Shown here: one piece after another, positions 24,721 to 37,189 of the stretch
Position numbering within the stretch: position 1 is the stretch's first letter
Layout: the number at the start of each line of letters is the position of its first letter
Assembly (NCBI GenBank): GCA_961205875.1
Contig: OY540812.1
Coordinates: 15,872,001 to 15,936,000, forward strand
DNA length: 64,000 nucleotides
Reading direction: 5' to 3'
From: Sialis fuliginosa
Lineage: Eukaryota; Arthropoda; Insecta; Megaloptera; Sialidae
Notes under the pieces: model-generated
What the model was told of the DNA's origin: nothing
Database searches by the model: none
What the model saw: the letters and a program-made list of their open reading frames with translations, nothing else
Made by a program: the position numbers and the translations under genes

Positions 24721-25606
24721 TGTGTCGTTTTCCAGACGCGGCGGCATCGAGGGATTTATAACTATTAATTGTTTTGATTTTTTTTAAATAATTTATTACT
24801 TTTCTTGAATTAAAGGGTTTTTGTTTGTAAATATTTTCAAATAATATTAAATTAGATTAACATTCAGTTAAATAACTTATGATATTTTAAAGAAAATATC
24901 GCGTTAACTTTGGGGCTACACCCTCCAGAACAGGTACAGAAAAACACACTTATTGCGGAGTTGCTCTCTTCTTAGCCGGTGTTGATGTATGTCAGAGACG
25001 AGTACTTATTTAGTTTATAAGTTTTAATGCTTTTCAGGTTTTGTTAGGTTTCCCTCCCCCTCTTTATATAGGTGTATATTATTTTTATGTTTATAATTTA
25101 TTAAATGAAATGGAAATTCAGTAATTTAAGATTACTGAGTTTCTATTCTCAATATATATTTTAAGTTTCGCGTCAATTCTAGGGAGAGAGTATATTTATA
25201 TTTAAAGTGTCTGTCAGTGCGTGAAAAAAATATAAATAAAATTAAAAGAAAATTTAATTGTTATAAAAGAATTTAAAAAAAAATAGAAGAAAATGAAGAT
25301 CTTAATAATAAGAATTAAAAAAATATATATATGAAGAAAATGCAGAAGATCAAAACAATTTAAATAATAAATAATAATAAAAACACTTTTGATTAAAAAA
25401 AAATGATTTTTAATTTTCAGAACGCTAGTCAGGTAATTTATATTGTTAATGTTTTAATATTCCATAATTTCTCACATAAAACTAGCCACTTTTACTATAT
25501 CAAGAAGCTTGGGTTCAACTCTATTCAATTTTAATTTAATTCTTCACATTATTTTGAATACATAAAGCCGAGCAATACCGGCTTAACAATTTACATTTTA
25601 TATGTT

Positions 25607-25765
25607 TCAGATTCTTATACAAGTCTTGAGGCTTCCGCGGTGGTCTTGATATGGATCTTGGCTTCTGGGTGTAAGCCGCGTCGGTTTGGTCGTGTTATCG
25701 GCCAACGTTTCGTCACACATTGCAGTGGACATCTTCAGGGCTCTTCTAAACCCTAACATGTAAAT
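25607..25765 (-). mobile_element. Retroelement fragment with CTGAAGA...GAAACG motif, copy 2
   Basis: Read on the minus strand: GAGCCCTGAAGATGTCCACT, then GTGACGAAACGTTGGCCGAT, then AAACCGACGCGGCTTACACCC. It matches the copy at 13.6 kb in the opposite orientation. The open frame through it (65 residues) is probably fortuitous. See findings for possible RNA structure. Confidence 0.65.
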
Positions 25766-26149
25766 GAAGACCTTTTGTTGACATCTAAATATCCTAATCG
25801 TCACTTTTGCGACCTCTATTTTTATACGACTTTTTTTATCATCATTATTACAAAACCCGAAGAAATTATAACGAAACCTGGAGCTCGGAAAAACCGTATA
25901 GAAACGCTGAGACTCCAGGTGAAAACCTGGTATAATCTAGTACCTACATACATATATATAAATTTTTTTTATCAATTAACAATGTTAAAAAAATACAATT
26001 ATACACAAATCTTTAAATTTAATTTAAGTACATAAATAAAAACCCAAAGCAATGTAACTTGAAACGACGTTATACCCAGTATCTCAGTTATACCTATAAA
26101 TGATAAAAATAATAAATGTAAAGGTTTGGGCTTAGACAATTAGACAACT

Positions 26150-26400
26150 TGTCTTACAGCCGCGTTCGGTTTGCTGTCTGTATGTTTCAATTATCTTGTT
26201 TTATCAACTACTGGTGGACCTGCTCTCGGCTTCACCCGCGTTGTGTAATTTTTTATATTGTCAAAACAAATAATGTTATTTTAAGGTGGTGACTATATTG
26301 AGAAGAAATATGGTGAAATAAAATCTTAAACGGCAACTCTCAAGCTAACATATGAACAGATAGACAGACAGAGATGTTAAAGATTATATAGGTACTGTCC
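26150..26400 (+). mobile_element. SINE-like or retroelement tail fragment
   Basis: Contains CTGGTGGACCTGCTCTCGGC, TTCACCCGCGTTG and a GACAGACAGAGA run before an AT-rich tail. This layout is common to non-autonomous retroelement tails. Family not assigned. Confidence 0.4.
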
Positions 26401-27896
26401 ACAAATTAGGCCTTTCTAGTATAATAATACCATTTTAACAAACAATTATGCAGATAAACATATCAAAGACTCACTATCTTCCCCCTAACACCATTAGAGG
26501 TTGAATGTCGAAATTTTAATTTTATTGAAAACAATTTTACTAGAATTATTTACCTAAAGTACCTATGGCAGATAAACATAAAAAAACCATCTTTTTGTAT
26601 TTTTTAAATAAGTTGCTAAAAAAATGTTATGATTCTTTTATAGATGCATTTAATTTCTATATTTCCACAACTAAATACCAGTCATAATTTTATTGTTGTC
26701 TCAAAACAATTTCTTAATAGTAGAGTAACCTAATACATTTGTTTATAATAATTTGCAAGAGTCAGCACATTTAACGTTCTAGATTCTCTGAATTGGATTG
26801 TTTGAATCGTTAAACATCAACTTCACTAGTTTTATTTTAATAAACATTTCGTGTATTTGTTCGAAATTTAAAATATGAATATAGAACAGTAAAAAAAGTG
26901 ATATAAAACAAACTATATAATAATTGTGAATAAATATAAAGTTTGAGAGTGATGTGGAATATGAGATAAGTAAAAAATCTTGTAAGTAAAAGATAAAAAT
27001 TGTAAAATGTTTACTTTTAATGTTTCGTACCAAAATCGAATAAAAATCAACCTTCTAGCTACAAAATTGTTTGACCTAGAAAACTGCGATTTGGCATTAT
27101 AATATACTATTATACCGAATTATAAAAATGCTTGTTATTGTAGTTCTTGGCGCTCTTTTAAGGGGGAAAATAGGTTACCTAAAATCATTTTTAATGCTAA
27201 GGATTCAAGGAATTTAAGTATGCAAACGGTTTTGTCATAAATAAAATCTTCGTTTAACAAAAGTTTAAAAAATCGTAAAAATATTTTACCTCAGTCATAT
27301 TGAAAAAAATAAATAGTCAAAGATCTATGGAAATTTATCAGCACTTACTTACTTACCACTGGAAATTGTTATACAATTATAAGAAATAAAATAATAAATC
27401 CAAAAATATATATTACAAAAAAAAACATAGATTATCGAAAATATTTTTAAATTGTAATAATAAGTATGTGTTATTTTTAATAATATATATTTATCATTAT
27501 CTGCATAAATTGGTTTTTAACATTGCTAAGAATTGTATTCATTTGGAACCAATACAATATTTGTAAAGTCTGTGTGGTTTGTGTTATCTAAATTTAGTTT
27601 GATTGTTTATGTTCACAAGTGCAAGTCGAATAAACATAATCGAAAAAATTTAAAAACTATAGCATGTAAAATAATACTAAAAATATTTAAAAAAAACTTA
27701 CTATGCCCTGAATATTAAAAATTTCTATGAAGAAATTACGAAATAATTTTTCCGTATAAAATTTATAATAAAATAACGCCAATTAAATACATAATTATAT
27801 TTTCTATAAAAAAAATTAATTTTGTTTTTTTACAGTTTTTCTAGGTGCGTAGATCGTTATAGGTCGCTTAGTTCTGTTTGATGCAAAAGTTTCTGA

Positions 27897-30800
27897 TTAT
27901 GCAGTAGTAATCTTTTTATGTGAAATAATTTTGTCTATCCACATAGTGTAAGGTCCAATATACATTCCCATCCCTGACATTGTATCACAAACATTTTGTG
28001 TGATATTCGTATTTGTAGTATTCTCTTTACCAATAACAATTCCTACAAGGTTCCATTCACCGGTTGATTGTTCAAAAGCTATTCCACAGCCTCCGGCATT
28101 CTAAAAAATATAGAATTTTAATTTTAAATGTATTTCAAATTTTACAAACCGAATCAAATTACGGTCAAAAAGACTTTCTTCTGAACTAACGCTATAATTC
28201 AAAACTTAACTGGTAATAAAAAAACCGAAAAAAGTTCGTGTTCAAACCGTTAGGTCTGTGTAAAAATTATAAAAATCCAGGTAACATTTTGTAATGTTAC
28301 ATAGAAATTAGTTTTTTAATCAGATTATTATTCGTTATATGTATATTGTACATATACATTAGGGTGGGCCAAATTGTATGGAAGGAATTTTACCGACCTC
28401 GGCTACCCCCCTACGTGAAAGTACACTCAATTCTAAAAAAAAAAAAACGCCCATGGAACTACACTTCTAAATTCAACTTTAGTTCGGCGCATTTTTGATT
28501 GAAAATTTTATGTTTGAGTCCCTTAAATTCAATTTGTATGTATGTTAATATACAAAATAATGTACAATTTTTTATTTTTATTTTTTAAGCAAAACACCAA
28601 TCTAAGGGTTTTTGGGTACGAGGATTCCGAATTCGACATACATTTTTTTCTTGAGCGCCACCTGGCGTCAGTTTGTTTTAGTTTTTTTTTGCGCTCAAGA
28701 AAAAAATGGATGTTAAAAAAAATCAATGAAAAATTGTAAATTTTCATGTATATTAACATACATACATATTGAATTCAAGAGACTCAAACTAAAAATTTTC
28801 AATCCGAAATGCGCTGAACTAAAGTTGAATGTAGATATATAGTTTCATGGGCGATTTTTCTTAGAATTGAGAATACTTTCACGTAGGGGGGTAGCCGAGG
28901 TCGGTTAGAAAATTAGCCAACCCTAATATACATATTATACGATACATAGGTACTGATAAAATTTACGATATTAGATATTAACTTTTTTTTATTTATCTTT
29001 AATTCTGATATATGTATACTAGTAATTTAAAATTTTAACATTTGTTTTTGTAAATACCTACGTTTACAACGTACTCATCCATCTTGCTACGAATACAAAA
29101 TCTGTTGAATTTTTCACAATAATCGAAGTTGCAAACTTGAGCTGTTTCATGTATTAACATTTTCGGCCCTATAGAAACACAAATGATTATTTCGTTTCAT
29201 GAATATTTTTTTCTAGTTTAATTATTTCAACTTCTCTTAATTCATGGAAAATAATAGATTATAAAGAAGTATATATTATTTAATAACCATTGTTTTAAGA
29301 ACTTACAACATAATGTATGTGACTGATATCTTTAGTAGAAGAAATACATATCAGTGAGTAAATAACAACCATTTTATTGTTCAAAAATGATAAGAAATAA
29401 TTATGACTCCTTCACACTATGTCATAATTTAGAAGACTATACCCAGTTTCACTAAAGTACTCGTATTGTTAGATCTAACAGCCTTAAACATTTTTCAAAT
29501 GGATAAATTAGACCCCAGCATTCAGAAGTAGGCTTCTAAATGCTGAGTTCTGATTGGTCTATTTAAGGTTGGTAGAACCAACATACTTTGGTGAAATTAT
29601 CAATGTTTGTGCACTTCTATAATACGTTATTTGGAAAAGCGGGATTTAAATAATTTACTCCAAAAATAATACAATCAAACCACGAAACAGTTTTTATCGA
29701 TACAAGATGGCTTCAATTTTCACGAAATGAGCTCGATACGAGATTGTGAGTTGTCAAATTTTAGACCGAGACATAACTTCAGTTTCAAAAACCAAGACAA
29801 AATGAGACTTACCGTACTCTCGACTCGTCTCATCTCGTGTGCAGCCGTAGTTTTATTTTACTTTATAATAGGTTTTCCGGACGCGTGTTTATAAATTAGT
29901 TAGTTGTTCTTATTAACGCAAGTGCATGTTTGCAATTAAATAATTAAAGTTATGTCTGAAATTATTGTAATGAAATACTTTCGTTTTATTGATGATGATT
30001 AATGTCTGGGGTTCGTTATATATAGGTTTGATTGTATTTGATTACATACCTTCAGCATTTCGATAGCCAGCTAAAACGACAATTCTATTTATTAACTTGT
30101 ACAGCCGATGGTCGCCCGGAATTAATTTAATTGGTTTTACTTTAATTTTATTTGTATCTTTAAAAATATTCTATATTAGTACAAATTGATAGTATAATAT
30201 ATAATTATATTCAACTTACTTGGTGTTTTTAACTCTACAACGGCCAGTATTGTGTCATTACTTATTTGAGTATTTTTTGCAAACCATTTTTCTGAATTAT
30301 CTCCAATATAATATGTATACTTTTGGGGATCTCTGATTAAAAAAAAACTTGATAAGTTTTAAGTTACTATTTCCATATATATTTGTTAGAAATTATAGAC
30401 AGAGGCGCAAACCAACATTTCCAGTAAGGAGAACTATGACTACTTTTTGCTCTCCCAAAATTTGGATCCTGTTTTTTTGTGTGTGGCAGATTTGAAGCGA
30501 CGTGCAATTATAAAAATCTGTTTTCTCTTAATAATTCTTTAATTTTTGTAAAATTTGATTCCGGCGCCACTGATTATATGATTATTGACATTTTTGAATC
30601 TGTGTGAATAAATTATTTTAATTTTTTGTGTATAAATAATTTATTCGCACATAACTTTTTTATGCTGGCTGTATTTAGAAATAGTAAAACCAAAAGGAAG
30701 AATATTAATTATGTAGGTACTTGTGAATTTTTTATTATTTAAAATTATACCTATAGAAAGTCTTTTAAAAATGAAATATTTCATTCGTTTAAATAATTAA

Positions 30801-31376
30801 ACATTATACGTTTGATCTTATTTTGAGAAATTATTGATTAATGCAAATTAATATTATTTTTTTAAATGTACAAAATTAAAAATATTAAGCTAGAATAAAA
30901 TCTAAATAAATATTGTAGGTAATAGTTCATAAATTCATCTTAAGAACAAATCTACATTTTATTTACCCATTTACGCATCGCGCTGCAGTCAATACAAAAT
31001 ATGTTTTTATTAATGATCCAGCACATTTTAACGTCGAAATTTCGTGTATTGAAACTGTCCATGAGAAATCTGTACTGGGTATATCTGTAAATAAATTCAA
31101 TATTTAGGTCAATTCAATTGTATAGTATTTGAAACAATTTCATCAAATGTCATTTACTATTTAAAAATGTCTTCTTTTTCAAAATTTCATCATCACCGTA
31201 GCATACCTGTAATTTATATTAATATTAAAATTAATTTATCAGCGGGCTTAAAATGTAACTCATTTAGCATGACTAATACACGATATAAACAAATATATGT
31301 GTCTTATTTATGTTTGAACACTTACTTCAAAATGGAAGACACTTAATATTAAAATACATAATAATTCTTTTAGCAT
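27897..31376 (-). CDS. Secreted catalytically dead trypsin-like serine protease homologue (seven exons)
   Basis: Exons on the minus strand: 31326-31376, 31158-31206, 30967-31084, 30220-30332, 30050-30157, 29062-29168 and 27897-28100. Each has GT-AG borders and matching phase, giving 249 residues and a stop. The start is an ATG opening a hydrophobic signal peptide (MLKELLCILILSVF). The chymotrypsin fold is recognisable: W about 42, CAGSLIKTYFVLTAARC (54-70), NDTILAVVEL around D99, KPIKL, VLAGYR, a Cys-rich loop (159-171), GEWNLVGIVIG and the C-terminal helix YTMWIDKII. The catalytic His is Arg69 (TAAR instead of TAAH). The GDSGG motif is replaced by NNAGG (182-186), so the Ser is Ala184. There is no R-IVGG activation site. 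Such homologues often act as non-enzymatic cofactors in insect clotting, melanisation or venom; the role here is unknown. Exon order and phase argue for a real gene rather than a pseudogene. Confidence 0.85.
28359..28926. mobile_element. Foldback element in the last intron of the protease homologue
   Basis: The ends TTAGGGTGGGCCAAATTG and TAGCCAACCCTAA are inverted. The arms stay complementary for about 190 bp, including GACCTCGGCTACCCCCCTACGTGAAAG. A smaller CTTGAGCGC/GCGCTCAAG palindrome is at the centre. TATACA flanks both ends (28353-28358 and 28927-28932), a candidate target duplication. Confidence 0.85.
29441..29601. mobile_element. Short MITE in an intron of the protease homologue
   Basis: AGTTTCACTAAAGTA on the left pairs with TACTTTGGTGAAATT on the right, about 160 bp apart. 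Non-coding. Confidence 0.5.
29735..29852. mobile_element. GAGAC-rich MITE (family D), fragment
   Basis: ACCGAGACATAACTTCAGT and TCTCGACTCGTCTCATCTCG match the GAGAC-type blocks at 14.2-14.5 kb. Partial copy within an intron. Confidence 0.45.
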
Positions 31377-33150
31377 TTTAAAAACTTAAATAATTAATTA
31401 ACAATATAACGACATACTATGTGTACAATATATGCACATAATAATATATATTGCTGATGTTAGTGTACATTGTTTATTAAAAGTATTACTAATTCTGCGG
31501 TTCTTAATTTGTAACTTACCTTTCTTACAGTATACTTATTTACATGTTTGTAAAATTATTTACATACTAGCAGTTCCTCGCAGCTTCAGGAGACTTTTTA
31601 AGTCAAATCATTTAATTAATTTTTATGCAATTTTATTAGAAAATATTAACTTTATTTTTTAATACGTGCCTGACCTAATTAATCAATATAGTTTTTTATA
31701 GTTTTATTGCATCAATATCACAACTACCTTTTTTCTTTCTAATTCTAAGGTCTTAAAATTTCGAACATCATTTTTGGTTCACTAATTTTTTGTATCAAGT
31801 ACTTAATTATTTTTATTACGAACTAACAACTGTACATTTTCCTGAATACGGACTAATTCAATTATTATGTAATCTAAAGTAGTTATGGAGTCTAAGGCTT
31901 TCTTACAGTGAAAATCCCATCAATATCAATTCGGCAGTTTACCTACTGCCTAAAGAACTACGTAGAGTTTAAGATACTTTCATTGTACGGACAAAATATG
32001 TATTAGTATTAGTTATTTCATTGTATTCAATAGAAGTATTAATCATTTCTTAACATATAATAGTTCATTATAAATATGATATATGTTATTTTAGGTACCT
32101 GAACGAGACCTCGGGTCTGTGACGCTGCGTCGTACATAATTTTTATATAAGCAATTGTTTATAATAAAAAAACTACACCATTAACATTACATGCCCCCGG
32201 TGTTATTTTGCAAAAGTCAGCCTTGTTTACACTTTAAATGGCCGTCGAAATTCAAACATCATTATAGAAATAGTGTATTAACGATGTATAAATATTAATC
32301 TACTCTAGAATTATATTGAAAACTGCTGTATTATTTTATCATTTAATAACAAATTAATTACACTGTGTATCTAAAATATTTTAATTTATACGTGGGCACA
32401 TAACAATAACTTTATTTATCTATTAATTAATTATTATTTTTTATATTTTACATAAATACGTTGAAACTATATAATTTGTTAATACATATATACATTATTT
32501 AAATTTTTTGCTTTCTAAAATCGTTCCTTTTTCTTTTAAAAAATAATATGAAAAACATTCATTTATAAAAGAGTTTTATAATCCATAAAGTAAAATGGCA
32601 TGGCTTGGCCATAAAAAGCACACCCCTTAGACTTTTGAAACTATCGCTTTTTGAAGAATGTTGTCTCATTTCTTGTAAAAATTGATATTGATTGTAATAA
32701 TAGTGGTTTATTAAGTTCATTTCAAAACAATAAATAAAATACATAACCTCATTTTCAAATAATATATTTTCTTAAAACAATTTGTCACAAAAGAATAAAT
32801 AAATACAGAACCTGAAAATCATATTCCACAAATAATAAATAATACATTTTAATTTAATTTATCATAATACGTTAATCCTACAATTATAATTTTTCTAAAT
32901 TAACATTTTTCAATAAACATAATTCAAAATTAAAAAAAAATACCATACCAACAATGAAACGTATGAAATTCAGAACACAGAACAATATCCAAATGTTCAT
33001 TACCGTCGAATATTTTCATAGAAAAACGTATCAAACAATAAGTGACAATAACATAATTTAATACAATACAAAATTTAAATGTACATTTTTTAGCTGATGA
33101 CAAATATATAAAATGGATACATGTTTTTTCGTAAATGATATTAGTAATAT
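31377..33150. other. Intergenic AT-rich DNA
   Basis: Separates the start of the protease homologue from the 3' end of the next minus-strand gene. No exon, RNA or clear repeat terminus was recognised. A TATATT-like sequence lies about 50 bp upstream of the protease-homologue ATG, but in such AT-rich DNA it is not strong promoter evidence. Confidence 0.4.
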
Positions 33151-33153
33151 ATA

Positions 33154-33378
33154 AGAGTAATACCACACTTCAAAGCATGCTTTGGGTGTGCTAATAATGT
33201 ACCTACGTTTTTAAATTGATCCTAGAAGAAATTATTTCACACTTATTAAATATTATTATTAAATATTATTAAAATAATAGGACAAGAGTAATACCACACC
33301 GCAAAGCATGCTTTGGGTGTGCTAATAATGTACCTACGTTTTTAAATTGATCCTAGAAGAAATTATTTCACACTTATT
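33154..33378. repeat. Tandem duplication, period 131 bp
   Basis: AGAGTAATACCACAC begins at 33154 and 33285. After it, CAAAGCATGCTTTGGGTGTG and the next 70 bases are almost identical in both copies. Copy 2 overlaps the stop codon and 3' end of the minus-strand CDS ending at 33363. Copy 1 is therefore a second piece of that 3' region. Confidence 0.9.
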
Positions 33379-34423
33379 GAATCGACGTCACTATAGCCAT
33401 GGTAATCATCTTTTTTGTTATATAATTTAACCGGATGTTTGCTTCTCCAACCATCGCCCATTAAAATTAACATAGTTCCGTGACTTACGATTTTTAATAT
33501 TCCAGTGTTCTTTAAGGTTTTTCTGTCAAATAGATAATATTATTATGAAGTTTAAAGTATTATTACTAACAGAGATATGTACGTTTAGATTGAAGTACTG
33601 CGTTTAAATTTCAATGAAAATGAAAGTGAAAACGAAAACTTAAATATTTAGACAATATCTTTGTATTATTTTAAGTTTCATAATTTTTTTAAGTTTTCAA
33701 ACAAATTGAAAAATATTGATTTCTTACAAATAACATGTGTCTATAAGATTAATACTATTTTATGGCTATGAAAACTAACGATAAGCTGAGAATTCTAGAA
33801 ACTAAAGAGGTTAGACTAACATAATGTTAGACTTACCTTGAAAATATAATTTTTTAGAGTAGAATATGAGGAAGGTAAAAATTCAGTTTAACTGTTAAAT
33901 GTGTCATTCAATAAATCATTTTTCAATATTGTATTAGAAATTATTATTTTATTTTATTATCTTCATATTTGTAAGCTGACTTATCGTCTTCTGACGGCTT
34001 CTTCGTGTTTTTGTTAATTGTTGTGTGTTAGCATAAGAAATTACTGTAATAGCTTTAAATTCATATTTAACGAATCAATTCATTGTTTAAAAATAATTAT
34101 CCATTGGAAAAAATAAATTGAATTTCAACTTAAGTCAGTTTAGGAAGCACTGTTAATTGTTACTGTGATATAAACATTAATCTAATACTTTTTTCGTCCT
34201 TGCAGGTATTTAACTCCCTGACCCTTTGTTTAGTTACTTCTCATAACATAAAACAATTAAATATAAGAAACGAATTTTAAGGTTAATGAAATTCATTTAA
34301 ATTTAAAATAAAGTCTTATGTTCTTGAACTTGTATTGTAACTTACGTGTTAGAATTTGGAAACAAAATCATTCTGCGTGTACGTTCATAATTACCCTTGG
34401 ATGATCTCAACCTTAGCGAAATA
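33363..34423 (-). CDS. Unrecognised protein, last two coding exons (5' part missing)
   Basis: Exon 34346-34423 runs from a TTTTCTAG acceptor to an AACAC|GTAAGT donor. Exon 33363-33522 runs from a TTTGACAG acceptor to a TAA stop. The join keeps one frame across a phase-2 intron. Together they encode about 78 residues, basic in the first part (SLRLRSSKGNYERTRRM) and then KIVSHGTMLILMGDGW before an acidic tail. No family is recognised. The first exon seen starts in phase 2, so at least one upstream exon is missing; none was found with confidence to 44 kb. Alternatively this is a decayed fragment. The splice signals and phase match support a real transcript. Confidence 0.5.
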
Positions 34424-34543
34424 CTAGAAAATATATAATAATAAAATAATAGTGATTAATATTAACATTTTATATAATTATTTAATATAACATTTTAGTA
34501 TCTTTTAAATAATGAATTATTATAATACTTAAATTACTTTTAA

Positions 34544-34891
34544 CTAGCGTATTGGACCCAGTGTTACCCGGGGATATTAATTCAATTAAACATAAAGTAA
34601 ACATGCCCACAATGCACGATTCACTGCAAATTGTTTTTTCCGACTTCATGAAATTTACACAAAATATACAAAAATTATAGACCTAAACATTACCTAAACC
34701 TAACCTATCCATGTTTTTATATACCTAAATGACAGTTGTATGCTGTGACATCATGAAAACAAAACACGACTAGATAAATATATTTTTAGTATTTTTTTAA
34801 AATCCTAGATAGGTATTGAAATTGAATTTGAATTGAAATCGGTTCAGTAATTCCCGAGTCTATAAGCCTCATAAAAACGAACATTCATTTA
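34544..34891 (+). mobile_element. Dispersed retroelement tail, family R copy 2 (split by a foldback element)
   Basis: Begins ACTAGCGTATTGGACCCAGTG and reaches AATTCCCGAGTCTATAAGCC and ACATTCATTTA, then stops where the element at 34892 inserts. The expected TATATAGAG tail resumes at 35625. It matches the copies at 8.05 and 49.08 kb, with an internal deletion. Confidence 0.75.
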
Positions 34892-35624
34892 CCGGGTGAC
34901 TTTCTAACAGATTATTTCCAAAATAACGAATTTTCAGAGAAAATGTTTCATACAAAAGTTTCGAGGGGGCTTAATACTGACAATATGGGTTGACCTTGAA
35001 AAGGTCACCTCAATGGGTTTTTAGATTCAACTTTTCTTTTTTAAATCTAAACCTATATTTTTTGTTGCAGATTCGTAATTTACGAGAAAAAATAAGCAAC
35101 TTTTACCTGAAATATTTTTTCTGAAAATGTCCATTTTTTATGATATGGAGCAAAACAAAGAGAAATTTTTGGATTTTCAATAATTTTTTACTCGAAAACC
35201 ATTAATTTTCAAAAATAATCATAAGTAAAAAGTGCTTAGATTTAGGCAATGATTCTCAGAGATTTTTATTTTAGGCGTTTTAATATTTTTCTTCAAAATT
35301 TCAAAAAATTACTTTATGGAAAAGTTGCATAAAAATATTAAATTTGAATAAAATAGAAATAAAATAGAATCCTTGATTAAATCCAAGTACTTTTTTTCTC
35401 TTGTGATTTTTCTAAAAAATGTATAGTTTTCAAGTAAAAAATTATTGAATATCCAGAAATGTTTTTTTGAACCTGAAAACCCATTGAGGTGACATTTTCA
35501 AGGTCAACCCATATTGTCAGTATTGAGCTCCCTCGCAACTATGAAACTTTTGTATGAAACATTTTCTCTGAAAATTCGTTATTTTGGAAATAATCTGGTG
35601 GAAAGTCTTTTAAAAAACAACCGG
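34892..35624. mobile_element. Foldback element with TA target duplication
   Basis: The ends CCGGGTGACTTTC and the inverse of CCGGTTG are followed by long complementary arms, for example CAGATTATTTCCAAAATAACG and AATATGGGTTGACCTTGAAAA against their complements near 35480-35600. TA flanks both ends, and removing the element restores the retroelement tail. The TA duplication suggests Tc1/mariner-type mobilisation. 733 bp, non-coding. Confidence 0.88.
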
Positions 35625-36469
35625 TATATAGAGATAAGCATAGAAAATATTTATCATAATAATTTTGCACATAGTTTTAACGAATAAGAAAACAAATACG
35701 AATTAAATCATACTAATAATTTCGATTTTATTGTTTTCACGTTTGTGCAATGTACGTTTCTAATTACAATTAGTTACTTTTAAAATTTTAATATTTAAAT
35801 ATTATTTTTAAATTGTTATATAAACCAGAATGTTTTTCAGTTAAACAAAATATTTGTTTTTAATTTTTAGTAAGCAAAAAATAATGACGACATGCCGCCC
35901 TTGAAAATATGCCACCCCAAGCATTAACTAAAATCTAGAGTTGACGATGATAACCATGGGCGTCAGGAGATAACTTTCTTTAGCGGGCAAAGCTTCGTTT
36001 GTCCCCTTTGCGGACGCCAATAATGACAACATCGTAAATACTTAATATTATTTAACCGGAGGAAGATTTAGCATTAATCAATAACGTATTTCTGACACGC
36101 TGGTGTTATTTTATTTTTTTATAAAACAACTTTACTTTGAATTTTTTTTTTATTTTAAAAAATTCACACAAAAAATATGACGATTAGATCTTCAGTATTT
36201 TGTGTATGTCAGCAGTACACAAACAGCAAAAATTTTGTTAAATGTACATGATCATCTAACACTTAATTATTTGTTGAAGTTGAATTACTTGAACTACTAT
36301 ATTTTGAAACTAGTTCAGATTATGATATATAAAAAAATAATGCTTTATGTACTTTAAATGAATTGTACATTAATCTAGAACTAATCAAATTTAAAGATAC
36401 ATAATTTTGACATTTTAAAAGTATATGACAACTCGGTTCTAAATTTTACATCTGACATTATCGTCTCGT

Positions 36470-37180
36470 TAAAATTGAAACCATCTTATCCGGCCGATTT
36501 GGATATTAATAAGGTAATGGCACCAGTCTTAGATCATACCCCAGTCTTGGGTTCTTTTTTAATTAAATGTACTAAATTAGAAATATTTGTTGATATTTGA
36601 TTACGGACATTACTGGATCATAAACTATACACTTAACTGTAAAACAGTTTAATTTGATGACATTCGGCCAATCGATATAAAAATGGTGAACTTTTAAATT
36701 AATTATCAGTGTAATCTATTTCTTAATTATTATATTATCATAACATCTGCTTTACAATGTTTCAAATTTTACTATTCTTTATTTTCTAATCATTGTGTCG
36801 TACTTATCATTTTGTAATCATTAGCAAGTGACCATCACTGGGTGCCCATTACTGTTTTAACTTTATCGATTACCGGTGAAAAAATATATGTAAACAAAAT
36901 AAAAAGCTTTAATTTAAAAAATATTTTTATTTGCGGACATTGGTAATTTAATTGATTTAATAAAGAAGTACTTGTTTTATTAGTAACATGAGTTCATGAG
37001 AATTGCCAAAAAGTCCATCAATCCAAAAAAACACTGTATAATTTGCTTTTAAAGCGACCAAGACTAGTGCCAGTACCTTATTAAATAGTATTTTTCTCTA
37101 ATAAAGTTGATACTGTCTCGGTCTTATCTCGTTGATAGTCTCGTCTGAATTTAAACAAATCTCGTAACGGTGCAGCGAGA
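36470..37180. mobile_element. GAGAC-rich MITE (family D) interrupted by MITE A
   Basis: The left piece (ATTATCGTCTCGTTAAAATTG) and the right piece (GTCTCGGTCTTATCTCG, then AGTCTCGTCTGAATTTAAAC) belong to the GAGAC family. The MITE A copy at 36509-37081 sits between them. Boundaries are approximate. Confidence 0.5.
36509..37081. mobile_element. MITE family A, full-length copy 3
   Basis: The ends ATAAGGTAATGGCACCAGT and ACTAGTGCCAGTACCTTAT are inverted over 573 bp. The interior matches the copy at 22.7 kb. The direct flanks are TA on both sides, compatible with a TA target duplication. Confidence 0.85.
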
Positions 37181-37189
37181 ATTCGCAAT

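Noticed and set aside
25607-25804. 65-residue minus frame
   Set aside because: Covered by the retroelement terminus repeated at 13.6 kb. The frame is not conserved there.
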